From Hordeum vulgare subsp. vulgare (lineage: Eukaryota > Streptophyta > Magnoliopsida > Poales > Poaceae), in contig NC_058523.1 of the NCBI RefSeq assembly GCF_904849725.1, positions 336,701,948 through 336,765,947 on the forward strand: a stretch of DNA of 64,000 nt. The letters are read 5' to 3'. Under the pieces are notes generated by a model, which was given only the letters and a program-made list of their open reading frames with translations, did not search any database and was not told where the DNA came from. This document shows positions 22,970-35,169 of the stretch, one piece after another; within the stretch, counting starts at the first letter, position 1, and every line of letters starts with the position of its first letter. A program made the position numbers and the translations under genes.

Positions 22970-23213
22970 GTAGAAGAAGGAAGAAGAAGAAGAAGAAGAA
23001 GAAGAAGAAGAGGAGGAGAAGAAGAATAAGAAGAAGAGGAGGAGGAGGAGGAGAGGGAAGAAAGAAGAGGAAAAGGAAAAAGAAGGAAGAAGAAGAAGAA
23101 GAAGAAACAATGAAGAAGAGGACAAGGAAAGAAGAAGAAGAAGTAGAAGAAGAGGATGAGGAGAAGAAGAAGAGGATACGGAAAGAAGAAGAAGAAGAAG
23201 AAGAAGAGGAACT
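22970..23213 (+). repeat. Polypurine GAA/GAG tract
   Basis: About 240 bp that is almost entirely purine on the plus strand (GAAGAAGAA, GAGGAGGAG). The ORFs across it are only Lys/Glu/Arg or Ser/Leu runs and are not genes. It sits upstream of the TNP2-like gene. Confidence 0.85.
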
Positions 23214-23605
23214 GTCAATGCTTTATGTGATGTGATGTCATTAGTAATATTATCTTTTCATAGTTTGAATTGTCAATGCTTTACGTGATGTGATGTCCTA
23301 AAAAAATTCACTCGGTGAAATTTACAGGCTTTGTGCTATTTCATCTCCTTGGAGTCATCGTCGTCGAAGATTTTGTTCTGTGATCCCGCCGTTGTTCGAC
23401 TGCTTCCTCTACAGCCTAGGGTGAGCTACAAATCCACCTTCACCTCCTACGCTCTTTTAATCATGTTAGTAGATTTCATTTTCATGCTAAGTCATGTAAC
23501 CTAGGCGTCTCCCGTCTGAAAGGGTTGCATCGATAAATATGCATTCAATTGCATATTTATCACCATAACTCATTCGGATCGTCCAGGGATTTCCATGGAC
23601 AGCCT

Positions 23606-23809
23606 AAGTAAGTGTAGAGTGAGTACGTTCTCCATGCTCTACCCCATTCCAAGACAAAATTTCGGCAACACCTCCCCGTTGTTCTGGTGATGCACATTCT
23701 CTCGGCTTTTTGCCGAGACATGTATTTGGAGAACTGCGGGGAGGTGCTGCTGAAATTTTGTCTCGGAATGGGGTAGAGCATGGAGAATGTACTCACTCTA
23801 CACATACTC
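23606..23809. repeat. Long near-perfect hairpin (about 72-bp arms)
   Basis: The left arm 23606-23677 and right arm 23738-23809 are reverse complements with only about six or seven mismatches. The 60-bp spacer contains a further hairpin CTCGGC-TTTTT-GCCGAG at 23701-23717. It lies about 200 bp upstream of the TNP2-like start and inside the CACTA element. A transcript through it would fold into a long double-stranded stem. I cannot tell whether it is a captured MITE-like repeat, a precursor of small RNAs, or a structural part of the CACTA element. Confidence 0.75.
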
Positions 23810-23906
23810 GGGTGGGATTAGGACCTATGTTTACCTATTAGCGTGTAGGTTGCATGGACGTAATAAAATTGACAAACTATGTTAACTGATGAATATACAT
23901 GTTGAA

Positions 23907-23907
23907 T

Positions 23908-23981
<74 letters not shown>
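23907..23981 (+). repeat. (AT)n(GT)n microsatellite
   Basis: An AT dinucleotide run followed by more than 25 GT repeats, ending about 25 bp before the TNP2-like start codon at 24008. Confidence 0.95.
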
Positions 23982-23982
<1 letters not shown>

Positions 23983-24007
23983 CTGGTGTCTTTAGAAGCC
24001 AGGAAAG

Positions 24008-27000
24008 ATGAGTGATCGTGTGTGGATGTATACCGGTGAGACTAGTCACAAAGAGATGACCAAAGAATGGTTTGTAAAAACCAGGGAGTTTGTGAAAGCC
24101 GCATTTGTAAATGGTGAGGAAACAAACTGGTGCCCCTGTCCTGGGTGCGATACCTATAAAAAGAGGACAGAGGCTGAAATGATTAAACACCTGGAGAGGA
24201 GGTGTTTTAGCCTAATTATATGGTGTGGACATTTCATGGTGAGTCTAGACAACGCACCAGAGCTGAGGTGGTTTGTCGTCGCATCGACGAGCATGGTACC
24301 GGGATTGAAAGCATGGTGCAAGACTTTGATGATGCTCGGGATTCGGACGATGAGATGGAGGAATATGCAAAGCCCTTCTATGAAATGTTGTAGTATTCAA
24401 AACGTCCTCTCCACAAGCAAACTGAGCTTTGTCAGCTGGATGCCATTGCACAAGTAATGGCTCTAAAGGCTCAGTCCAACTTGGGAAGGGAATGCTACGA
24501 CGCGATGATGACACTACTTGGACGCTTTCTACCCAAAGGCCACGCCATGCCTGCAAACCTGTACCAGTCGAACAAAATACTTCGTGTACTTAAGATGTCC
24601 TATGAGAAGATACATGCCTGTGAGAAAGGATGTGCCTTATTTAGGAAGGAGTATGCGTACTTGGACTATTGTCCCATTTGCAAGTCTTCCAGGTATGTTG
24701 TGGTAGACAACGGTATGGGTGAGAAGAGCCAAACCGAATTCTCAATTAATGTTCTTCGGTATATGCCAATCATACCAAGGCTTCAACATTTTTTCACGGT
24801 CGAAGAGACGGCCAGACAGATGACATGACATAAATTGGGAAAAAGAGCCGAACTAGATGCAGATGGGAATAAGATGGTGGTACACACATCGGATGGGGAA
24901 GCATGGCAGGAATTTGATGCATTACATCCGGATAAAGTGGCAGATCCAAGGCATCCTCGAGTTTGCGCCTCCACGGATGGGTTCAATCCCTTTGGTATGA
25001 CGACAACTCAATACAGTTGTTGGACTGTATTTATCATTCCACTTAATCTTCCCCCAAACAGATTGTGCAAAGTTAGAACATATTCCTGACGTTGATAATT
25101 CCACGACCCAATTATCCGGGGAAGAATATGAATGTGTACATGCAGCCGCTTAAGGATAAATTGCAAGAAGCTTGGGATAATGGGGTCAAGACATATGGCG
25201 CCGCTAGAGAACAAAACTTCAAAATGCATGTCTGGTACATGTACTCGATGCATGACTTGCCGGCATATGTGCTATTCTCTGGCTGGTGCGATCATGGAAG
25301 GTTCACGTGCCCCACGTGCAAGGCAGATGTTAAGTTTCATTGGTTGCAGCAGGGTCGGAAGTATTCTTGCTTTGACTTGCATAGACAGTTCCTGGATCCT
25401 CACCATCAGTTCAGAAAAGACAAGAAGAACTTTACCAAAGGTAAAGTTGTCAGAACATCGCACCACCTGCGTTAACACGCCAACAGATCTTGGATCAGTT
25501 AAACACTCTCGAGCCTAATCCAGAGCGTCCAGGGTATTTTAAGGGTATAATTCATAACACGCCTGGACTCATAAGCCATGCTTGTGGGATCTGTCTTACT
25601 TCAAAGACCTCCTTCTTCCACACAACATCGACATGATGCACACTTAAAAGAATATCGAAGAGGCCATTTTTGGTACATTGTTCAACATAGAGGGTAAGTC
25701 AAATAATAATCCTAAGGCTAGAGTCGATCAAGAAACTCTATGTCATAGACCGTTACAAAACATGCGACAATCGAAAGGAAAGTAGAACTGGTCGAAGCCA
25801 AAGGCCCGGTTCAATCTTGGAAGACCAAATATGAGGGAAATTATCTTGTGGGTCAAAATGCACTTAATGTTCCCCGATGGGTACGCAGTGAATCTAAAGA
25901 GGGGACCGAGTCTTGAAAAATTGAAAATATTTGGTCTCAAGAGTCATGATTGACACATCTGGCTTGAGCAGGTAATGCCGGTGATGTTATATGGCTTTAT
26001 ACCCGAGGATGAATGGCTAGTACTGGCGGAGCTGAGCTATTTCTTCCATGTTCTTTGTGCGAAAGAACTATCGCCTGACATGGTAGATGACATGGAGGAG
26101 TTGGCACCAGAGTTGCTCTACAAGTTAGAGAAGATCTTTCCATCGGGCTTCTTTAATCCAATGCAGCATTTGATTTTACATCTCCTCACTGAGGCAAGAT
26201 TGGGTGCGCCCGTGCAAAATCGTTGGTGCTTTGCAACTGAGAGGATGCAGAAGACGCTTCGAGCTAAATGTAAAAATAAGCGTAGAATTGAAGCATCGAT
26301 GGCCGAGGCATTAATTACTGAGGAGGTAGGAAACTTCGTGATAGCACACTACGAAGCCAAAAATCGCCATTTGCATAATACGAAGCCTCGATACAATGAT
26401 GGCAACCCTAAAAAAGGTGTATCAACCTTAGCCTATTCAAAGGGAAGCTCGCACTAGCCGGTGCTTCGAAACCAATAAGTTGGATGTCGAAGAATGGCGG
26501 ACCATTTCGTTGTATATCTTCAACAACCTAACAGAAGTGCGGCCGTACATCAAGTAAGTTATTGGTACATTTTTCCGCAACTTATAATTCCTTTGAACTA
26601 CTCTTCATCCCGTATATTTGATACAGTCGATACGTCACCGAATTCTCGGATGGAGTGGTTATCCAAATTGATTCTGTCGGAAAGTATGAGCTTCTGACAA
26701 AGCATGGAGGCGGCTATCCCGGTTTCATCTATTGGTTCAAACAAATGGTAATTATTAATAATGGATCATTTCGTATTAAACTTTTAGGCTAATTCAGAGT
26801 CTATGGACTCCGAATTGAGACAAGCCACTAATGGTTTTGACTATAAGGTCCGATCATTTTAGAAATACAACATCAACGGGTATTGCTTCGTACCTTTGGC
26901 AAAGAGCTATCTATGCCCGACCGGAAATCTAAAAATTGTGGTGTCTCCTCTACATGCGAAGGAGGTACCGAGTATTATGGAAGAGTTGAAGCAATTTATG

Positions 27001-27573
27001 AACTTCAATTCTATGGTGAAAACCAACCGAACGTTGTAGTCTTTAAATGTTATTGGTTCCAACCGAAGGAGACTAGAAGGACTCATGAACATATAGGGCT
27101 AGTCGAAATCAAGCAAAGCACCCATTTAGATTTTCCCGATGTCTATATTATGGCTCAATAGGCGACCCAAGTTTTCTATCTATCGTGGTCCTACCAAACT
27201 AATAAGAATCTGAATGGTTGGGATGTTATTTATGAAGTGCCGCCACATGCTAGACCACCCCCAGATGAATAGGATTATGAACCTCACATTAACCCAGACA
27301 CATATGACGGAGAATTCTTCCAAGAAACACGTCTTTCAAAGAAACGTTTCAAGAACCGTTGTACTTCACCCTAGAACATGGAAGTAGACAGCGACAATGA
27401 ATCCAACTTCACACGTGAGTCAGAACCAGCAGAGTTGGAACTAGAAGAGGTTACTGTTGTGGATGACCTGTCAATCTTTGACCGATTACAGAAAGGCTTT
27501 CCACAAGTTGATGCCGTGAACCCGATGAGCACGTCATTCATGAAGACACGTCTGATAGTGATGATGATGCATT
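24008..27573 (+). pseudogene. CACTA (En/Spm) TNP2-like transposase, decayed
   Basis: The ATG at 24008 opens a transposase-associated domain (DRVWMYTGE, CPCPGCDTYKKR, HLERRCF). It is followed by pieces of the TNP2 catalytic domain: LDYCPICKSSRY with its Cys pair, FNPFGMTTTQYSCW, FTCPTCKAD and LPHNIDMMHT. Then come a DUF4218-like block at 25975-26457 (GFFNPMQHLILHLLTEARLG) and a DUF4216-like block at about 26883-27250 (YYGRVEAIYELQFYGENQPN). The order is that of plant CACTA TNP2 proteins. The frame is broken: a TGA replaces the Trp of QMTWHK at about 24826, frame changes fall near 24200, 25060 and 25490, and further stops lie near 25550, 25645, 25780 and 25950. In life TNP2 would bind and cleave element ends. 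This copy cannot make the full protein. Confidence 0.85.
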
Positions 27574-27679
27574 GATCCATGACTATTATTAGTTTGTATG
27601 CATCCCAACTTAAATTATATATGTATATATTATTATTCATGTCAGGTATTTTATGTTGTACTAATTTCTTTTACTCTTT

Positions 27680-30230
27680 ATCATGGCATGTGTTGAAATA
27701 TGGTGGCCGCAGGTCCAGATCGCTCGACGGCCCGCGCGAGGGGTACTTCCATTCCACCCAGTCTCTCCGTAGAGTCTTGGCAGACAGTCTGGGGACACCC
27801 ACGGGTGCTTCTTCGTCGGCATCGTTGCCCACTCGGAGAGGAGGTCGGGCAGGCGGGAAGAAGGCAAAGGGTACATGACGTGGCTACGGGAGAGGTAGAA
27901 AGACCGCTACACCATCCTCGCCGCCACCCCCAGCTGATTCACCCGAGCACACGACTACTATGGTGGACCCGTTTTAGGTGGAGGCTACGGGGACTCTAGT
28001 CCAGGAGCCTCGGGTCGACGGGCATTCGACCCCCGAGACTCCAGTTCCTAAGGCTTAGGCCCATGAGACTCCTGTACTAGGGGCTAAGTCCCAGGAGATT
28101 CCCCCCTAGAGGCTTCGGCCAACGCGGATACGTCCAGATGGGATACCTGGCCGGATCGGACCGAGGAGCCGGGTGGCCATTCTAATGGAGGCGGGGAGGC
28201 CGGTGATTAGTCTACTGATAGTGAGAGCGAGGTGGTTGAGGGGGTCACCGTGTACCACATGGTAGTACATGTCTCCCGGTCGTGTCAGCGACCCGCGAGC
28301 AGAGGCTGGTGATTAGGCCTGAAGAGGAGAAGTAAGTGCATTTACTCTTTTTGTACCTTTTACCTTCAAGTTTCTTCAAATTTCGAATGTGTTGACCTTG
28401 TCATACTACACGGGTTGGGATCACCCCCTTGGAGTCCGCAAGCCGAACACCATCCTTGGTGTGATTTGCCGGGAAAATTTCCCGGGGTTTGTCACGTTGC
28501 CCAGTGAGGGTGAGCTTCCTACACTAGGATTTACCTAGGAGCACTACCAGGCTGCCCATGCCCCGTCAGAGGAGATTATTGATGGTGTCTTGTGCCACAC
28601 GAGGGCCGAGATGGTGATCAACAGATTTGGGTAATTTATCCTTTTAAACAATCTAAAATTAACAATATAGCTAGTTATTGTACTAATCATTGTTGTCTTG
28701 TTTGATTTCAGACCTTCTACAGGTGTGAAGAGGGATATGAGGAGGCGACGGACAATGTTATCGAGGCCGAGTGCAAGCAGCTATTACAGAACTTACACCA
28801 TGAGGCTCGGCCGCAGGCTGTTCGAGACTACTACACCATGTGGGGTATTAAGAAGGACAATAAGTTGTGTCGCAAGAAGTATCTAAAGAAGGAGGAGTAC
28901 ATGAAGGTAATTACCTATTCTTAAGGCCTTGTACGTACTTTTCTTGATTTAATTCATAGGCATAGCGCTCAAATTTTTCCTTACTAACTTATAGGTGCCC
29001 CCGAGATGGTGTTCGTGTCAGATGGATTGTTGGGAGGCATTGGTAGATGAATGGTGCACATGCCAATGGTGAGCCATACACGACAATGTGAAGGATCAGT
29101 GTGCCCAAATGGTTGGTGTGCCACACCATCAAGGCAACGCCAAGTTATTTCAGTTCAGACGGAACTGGGTATGTGATTTTCCTCATAATTCATGCAATTC
29201 ATTCTTCATGCTAGCTTGAGCCCTTTACTAATGCTTTGTTCCACTCTTTTAGGCGCATCACCATAAGACGGAGGTGCCACATCTGTACGACCTCTATGGC
29301 ATGGCCATACCGCCTCCTACAAGAAGGCCAATGCATTTTCTGAGTCTCACCTCGATCATCCAGAGAAGTTCACCAACATCTCCTCTCACCACAAGCTTGT
29401 GAGATACAAGGACGAGGGGAAGAAGAGAGAGGAGGACTTTAAACCGAGCCGAGAACCTTTGGATCAAGAGATCGTGATGATATCTGGTGGCGGGAGGCCC
29501 CATGGCTCGATAGCCATTGGATATGGGTTGATACGTTGTCCTCTCACTCTCCCGGAGATCAATGCGCACGAGACGAGCTCCTGTCCTGAGATAAGGCCTC
29601 ATGCACGGCCAGTTGATCTCCTCACCGAGGTTAGTTATACGAACATTGTGTGTGTGGCCATCGATGATTACAAGGCTAACAAGGAGTGGTGTTGCAGGCT
29701 GCTCTTCAGAAAGAGAGAGCGGCAACCGAGACGCTTTTGGAGGAGAGGGACCGGGCCACGAAGGAGAACACGACTCGGTTGTTGGAGGAGAGGGACCGGG
29801 CTGCGAAGGAGAACATGACTCGATTGTTGGAGGAGGAGAGGGCACAGAATGAGGCGGCTAACTGGGCCATGTACGATCTCCTTGTGGTAAGTTTCTTTTT
29901 CACATTTGCCAAGTCATGCATGTAATGTCCGTTTCATTACTAACTGATATGACTGACCCTTCAAAACCAAATGTGAGTCTATGTGCCTCCAAAACGGTCA
30001 TACCCCTTTGCCGATGCCGGACCTTTCTATGGTTGGAACAATGAGTTTCATTTCAATAGTCATTAGTTAGTAGTATGAACATTTGATTGTCATCATGCTA
30101 ACGAGACATTTCAAAATATCTTTGGTGCAGAATAACTCCCGAGTCGCATCGCACACCCCTTCTCCAAGGCAACCTTCTCCAAGTGAACCCGACCCTAACA
30201 ACCCCCATGATTCACATCCTTCATGACGAT
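27680..30230 (+). pseudogene. CACTA second gene (TNP1/Transposase_24-like), spliced and decayed
   Basis: Pieces read in order: an N-terminal Arg/Pro/Ser-rich low-complexity part (27700-28330); an exon around 28400-28630 (HPLGVRKPNTILGVICREN); an exon at 28712-28905 (YEEATDNVIEAECKQLLQN, KKYLKKEEYMK) followed by GTAATT; an exon at about 28995-29170 (MDCWEALVDEW); an exon at 29253-29690; and a coiled-coil exon at 29686-29887 built on repeats of LLEERDRA(A/T)KEN ending before GTAAGT. A last exon begins near 30129. Several in-frame stops and the lack of one long frame point to decay. Position downstream of TNP2 and the exon layout fit the second CACTA gene, a DNA-binding partner of the transposase. 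I am fairly sure of the class, less sure of exon edges. Confidence 0.7.
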
Positions 30231-30239
30231 GGAGGTAAG

Positions 30240-30726
30240 TTTTCCCTAGTGTTCTCCCGCATACTTAGCTCATAACTTAGCTAATTATCCTTCTTCTAGT
30301 TTTATTCTCCAAAATGACATACTTAGCTAATTATCCTCCAAAATGACATAATTAGCTTATTTAGTTCATTTATGACATAATTAGCTTAGTTAGGTCAAAA
30401 ATAGCACAAGAACCTTTGTTAGCTCATAACTTAGCATATCTTCCTCCAAAATGACATAATAAGCTCAAAACAAGATAAGTAATCATCTTCACCTTCTTCT
30501 TCTTCTCCTTCTTCTTCTTCTTCTTCTCCTCCTTCTTCTAGTCTTCTCCTCCTCCTCCTTCTTATTTTTCTAGTTTTATTATCCAAAATGACATACTTAG
30601 CTAATTATCCTCCAAAATGACTTAATTAGCTTATTTAGTTCATTTATGACATAATTAGCTTAGTTAGGTCAAAAATAGCACAAGAACTTTGGTTAGCTCA
30701 TTAGCGTATCTTCCTCCAAAATAACG
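30240..30726 (+). repeat. AT-rich 3' region of the CACTA element with a direct duplication
   Basis: A roughly 125-bp segment (about 30300-30430) is repeated at about 30590-30720, with shared TTAGCTAATTATCCTCCAAA and CATTTATGACATAATTAGC. A CT-rich run (CTTCTTCTTCTCC) at 30490-30560 separates the copies. No coding region. A CACTA right terminus is not seen before the next element begins. Confidence 0.7.
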
Positions 30727-31827
30727 GTTGGATTTGCAAAGACCTATTTAAGGGGGTCTTCTTCCCTAATGATTTTTATCTCTTGAGCTCGTGTTATTCC
30801 CCCATTGTTGACCTTCTTCGAGCTTGCTAACTCTCAATCCCTGTAATGATTCTTGCTAGTTCTTGAGGGAAAAGAGAGAGGAGATCTAGATCCACATTTC
30901 CACCAATCACTTTCTCCTCTTTGTGAGTGGAACCCCTTGGATCGAGATCTTGGAGTTCTTCGTGTTCTTCTTTGTTGTTCCTCTCATTTTCCTCCATAAC
31001 ATTAGTTATTGTGGTGGGATTTGGGAGAGAAGGACTTGGGCACTCTGTGTGCCCTTGCCATTGCTTTTGTTGCATAGGTTTGAGTTCTCCACGGTGATAC
31101 GTGGAAGTGAAGTTTGAGAAGCTTATTACTCTTGGGTGTTTGGGTACCCTCGATCTTGTGCCTCTTGGGTTATTTGGCACACTAGATGGTTGGTGGTGCC
31201 TTGGAGCTCAATCATTGTGTTGTAAAGCTCCAGGCAAGCGTCGGGGTCTCCGATTAGGTTGTGGAGATTGCCCCGAGCATTTGAGGTCATCTCGGAGCCA
31301 CAATCCATTATGGTGAAGCTTCGTGGTGTTGTTGGGAGCCTCCAATTAAGTTGTGGAGATTTCCCCCAACCTTATTCTTACGTCTTCGGTGAGCACCCTC
31401 AAGGGTCCCTTAGTGGAATCACGACATCTTGCATTGTGCGAGGGCATGAGGAGATTACGGTGGCCTTAGTGGCTTCTTGGGGAGCATTGTGCCTCCACAC
31501 CGCTCCAAACGGAGACTAGCATCCGCAAGGGTGTGAACTTTAGGATACATCATCGTCTCCGCGTGCCTCAATTATCTCTTACCCGAGCCCTTTACTTATG
31601 CACTTTACTTTGTGATAGCCATAGTGTTTCATAGTATATATCTTGCTATAACTTAGTTGTTTATATTGCTTCGAATAAGTTGTTCGTGCACATAGGTGAG
31701 CCTAATTGTTTTAGGATTTGTTCTTGACTAATTAAATTTTAGTTTTATTCCGTATTAATTCAAGCCTAAACAATAATTATTTTAAAGCACCTATTCACCC
31801 CCTCTAGGCTACATCCATGTCCTTTCA
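30727..31827 (+). mobile_element. Copia-like LTR
   Basis: The high end ...CTTTCA at 31827 is followed immediately by TTGGTATTAGATC, a decayed initiator-tRNA-Met primer site (normally TGGTATCAGAGC), so this is the 3' edge of a 5' LTR. A TATA-like CTATTTAAGG lies at 30747-30756. The region is non-coding, with the long G/T-rich leader typical of a common Triticeae repeat. The low edge is approximate because no second LTR is present. Confidence 0.6.
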
Positions 31828-33770
31828 ATTGGTATTAGATCTAGGTCTCTCCTTATTAGGCTTTGCTGCATGGAGAGTAAGGAGGTCGACTAGGGGTTTA
31901 GGATTCTCTGACACTCTTAGTTTCGATGGCACAAATTTTGATGTTTGGGTAATTCACATGCTTAATCTCTTTAGGGTCATGGACCCAAATTTAGGGTGAA
32001 TTGTAGATATGGGTTCTTCTCCTCCAAAGGATTCACAAAATATATCTTTAGAGGATGAGAAAAACTCTTATCTCAATTCTCAAGCTTCTAATATACTTTT
32101 TTTATGCTTTGAGCAATGTAGTTATATTTCAACTCATTCCATTCCACGATGCTCATGAGTTGTCGACAAAGCTTCAAGATAAATATGGTGTGTCCAAGAT
32201 TTGTAGGGATGATTGTTCTTACTCCACCTCTGGTCATGTTGTCTTCTCAACTTCATCTACTTTACCTACATGTGGATTGCCACAGGGTAATGATATGGTA
32301 AGTAGTGGTGATCATTGTAATGATGATAGTGGGCTTATTGTTGATGATCCATTATCACTATCTTATTGCAATGCTTCATCTTTAGACGTGAACACTTCGA
32401 GCACTCCAAATGTTTCACATGCTTGTGTTGATAGTCCTTGCATATCATGTAGAAATTGCTTGACTAAATCTCATGATGATATGCTTTCTATATCTTGTTT
32501 CCATGATAAAAATGTATCTATTTCGTCAAGTTGTTGTGCTAACAATGTAGAGGAAATCCATCACTCCATGGAACAAGATGTGACCTCGAATGATGCTTCA
32601 AGGGTCCTACATGATCATCTATTATTTCTCACTTTTGCCTTATGGCTAAGGCTTCAAAGGTATCTCCTACTTTGGATACCAATATATCTTATGATGATGA
32701 TGTGATGATAATAAAGGATGAGGATAATGATGAAGGGAGTGATAATATTGCTTCCTTAAAAATTAAGGGGGAAATGATTTTTAAAGCTCTTCATGAGAAT
32801 AAAATTCCTCGTTCCAACTTCATGGAAATCATGTCTATTGACATTGGGGGCAAGAAATATATTGAGGAGTTGTAAGCTCATCTCGAGGAGCATGAGGCCA
32901 CCATTGATGAAATGGAAGATCATGAGTGTGATTGTGCTAATGAGATCGCAGAGCTCTTGAAAATGAACAAACCACCAAGGAATCTCTTAAGGAGACCTTT
33001 GCTCTAGAATTATCTAGATTAAAGGAGTCCCATGATAGATCTCTTGAGGTGGCTAATGATTTTAGAACTGAAAATGATAAGTTTAAAGTTGCACATGCTC
33101 AACTCCTTGAGGACTTTGAGCACCTCAAGTGTCATTAAGTTCACTCATTGAACTCGCCGAGTCTCATGCTCAACTTGCAGCTTCATATGCAAAAGAGCTT
33201 GCCAAGTTGCCTTCTCCTCTTGTTGTAATAATGATTCTTGTGCTACTATATAACTCTTTTTATTGTGAAGCATCCATATTAAAGGAGAATGTTGAGCTAA
33301 GGGCTCAACTTGAGTTGCTATCTAGCAATTTTGGGAAATTGGAAGAAAGTCATGTAATGCTCACAAGCTCTCATGTGGACATTAGCACTACACCCAGTCA
33401 AAATGCTTTATTGCCATGTGCTAGTCCTCGTAATTCATCTACTCATAATGTTGCTACTCTTGTGATGAATTACTCCCATTGCCTTGTTGCTCTAACGATG
33501 AAGCTTATACTTCCTCTAGCACTTGTGTTGATACTAACTATGTTGAGGAAATCAAAGAGCTCAAGGCCCAAGTCACTTCCTTTAAGAAAGACTTGAAAAG
33601 GGTCATGAAGGGATGTCCACACTCAACAATATCTTGTGTGGGCAAAAATCCCCAAATGAGAAAGGTGGACTTGTGGATATCTTTGTGGTTGTGGTATGTG
33701 ACTTGCATATGTGGGGGAAACTGCAAAATGCATGGAAACAGAAAATACATTAGTTGCTAGGTGGGTCCTT
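31828..33770 (+). pseudogene. Truncated copia-like interior (gag fragments)
   Basis: After the primer site, a short segment FDGTNFDVWVIHMLNLFRVMD (31922-31985) resembles the N-terminal UBN2/gag domain of copia elements. Larger open frames follow: 32055-32705 (Ser/Cys/Asp-rich, with CISCRNCLTKSHDDML), 32642-32875 and 33129-33596 (KENVELRAQLELLSSNFGKLEES). They give a coiled-coil-rich gag-like protein in at least three frames. No protease, integrase or reverse transcriptase is found and no 3' LTR, so the element is truncated. Part of the continuation at 33610-33760 has a Cys-containing segment but no clear zinc knuckle. Confidence 0.55.
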
Positions 33771-33837
33771 TGTTGCATCTCAGTTGAGCAAAAAGAATAC
33801 ATTGCAGAAACAAAAAGAGTTGCAAAGCTAAGCACCT

Positions 33838-35166
33838 CTAACTCATCGATTTAGGCAATGCGTGAAGTGAATCCTCCAAAGAGCTGCATACATTGTCATC
33901 ACTGTTAGTGTTAGCTGCAGTAGGCACATGCACATGCTTTGCACTGCCATTGGTACCCACCGCTACCAGCATGAGGTGGATCTCGAGAACCCGCAACGAC
34001 TCCACCTTGCACATTTCTAGCTGACCTAAATATGACATAAGCTGGGTTGTTGCATACGGTGTACTAGTGTTGAACTGCATTAAAAACAAATGAATTCAGA
34101 ATTGCAATAAATAAAAAGATCTTCTAGATAAAACAAATATATCAAAAGTGATGCATTCAGTGTAAGTAACTTACATGTCGCTTCCCAAAAACATCGTCGA
34201 GAGTATCAACTGCAACAACAACATAAAAGTCCATTTCATGAACAAAACAAGCTCTAGGCAGCGAGTAGTTGATAGTATGATCAACTAAGCATCCTCTTGG
34301 CACATCAAGATGGTCCATGTAAATTACATGCACATAGAAAAAAGAAATAAACATCAGCTTCTGACAAGAAGTGTTGTTGTCCCGGTAAAAGAAGGTGGGA
34401 ATATTATGGGAATGGAAGCGTTGTACCGGAAGCATTGGTAGAAATCCACCGATCAGGAATTTCGCTCTACTATCATTCCTCTTGTCCTGGTATTTTTTGA
34501 ACTTCTTTCATCACATCAGACAGAATATACTTATCAAACTCAAACTCATGGACCACAATCATGTCTCGAAAAGTGAATAGATATTCTAGGGGAACCATGT
34601 TTCCTTTCCCAGGATCTAGGACCAATGCTAGGCACAGTAAAACCCATGACCTCTCAACGACATCCTCATCGTCGTTATATGCCTTCAATACAACGACAAC
34701 CGTGGTGGATATTGGAGCCCTTTCGTCGTCCAAGTAAACTTCACGGAAATCAACTTTGACCCTCTTGCCGAATTCTAGCGGTCTGCTACCAGATGGCACA
34801 TTGAATATTTTCTTAACCATGTCTCTTGTAAAGTGTATCTTCTTCTTGTCATTTATCCTGCAATACACAAAATTAAAATGTTAGTATATGTTGCGGAAAA
34901 GATAAAAGCATGTTATGCAACAGGTATAGGAAAAGGAGACAAATGACAAAAACAAAATAGATCGCATACTTGAGCACACGCTTCTTGGTGTCAGTCCTCA
35001 TAAGTATGAAATCGAGAAGCGCTTCTGGAGGAGGAACCAAAGGAGAAATGTAAAGCAAATCCCCGAGGTCGGACTTGCTTATTACATCCCTCTTCTTCCC
35101 TGTGATGTCATTCGTTATCTCGCGCAACCTCTTTGCCCCACCATCGAGTTTGGTAAATGGGCATGC
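33838..35166 (-). pseudogene. Spliced minus-strand gene, transposon-associated type, frameshifted
   Basis: Three exons fit on the minus strand. Exon 35166-34973 (CPFTKLDGGAKRLREITNDI) follows a CAG acceptor and ends before GTATGC. Exon 34857-34175 (INDKKKIHFTRDMVKKIFNV, then VVVVLKAYNDDEDVVERSW) ends at a clean GTAAGT. Exon 34074-33838 (FNTSTPYATTQLMSYLGQLE) follows CAG and runs to a stop. The codons join in phase across both introns. Inside the second exon, near 34500-34508, the frame shifts by one base: MKEVQKIP stops soon after, while KFKKYQDKRNDSRAKF continues open to the exon end. The style resembles the proteins with plant-mobile-domain or Ulp1-linked parts carried by grass DNA transposons, but I see no catalytic motif and give no function. 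It could be a decayed captured gene or a gene with a sequencing error. Confidence 0.45.
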
Positions 35167-35169
35167 TGC

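Noticed and set aside
22948..23235. Lys/Glu/Arg-rich ORF and its Ser/Leu-rich reverse
   Set aside because: Translation of a polypurine repeat; no start context or domain.
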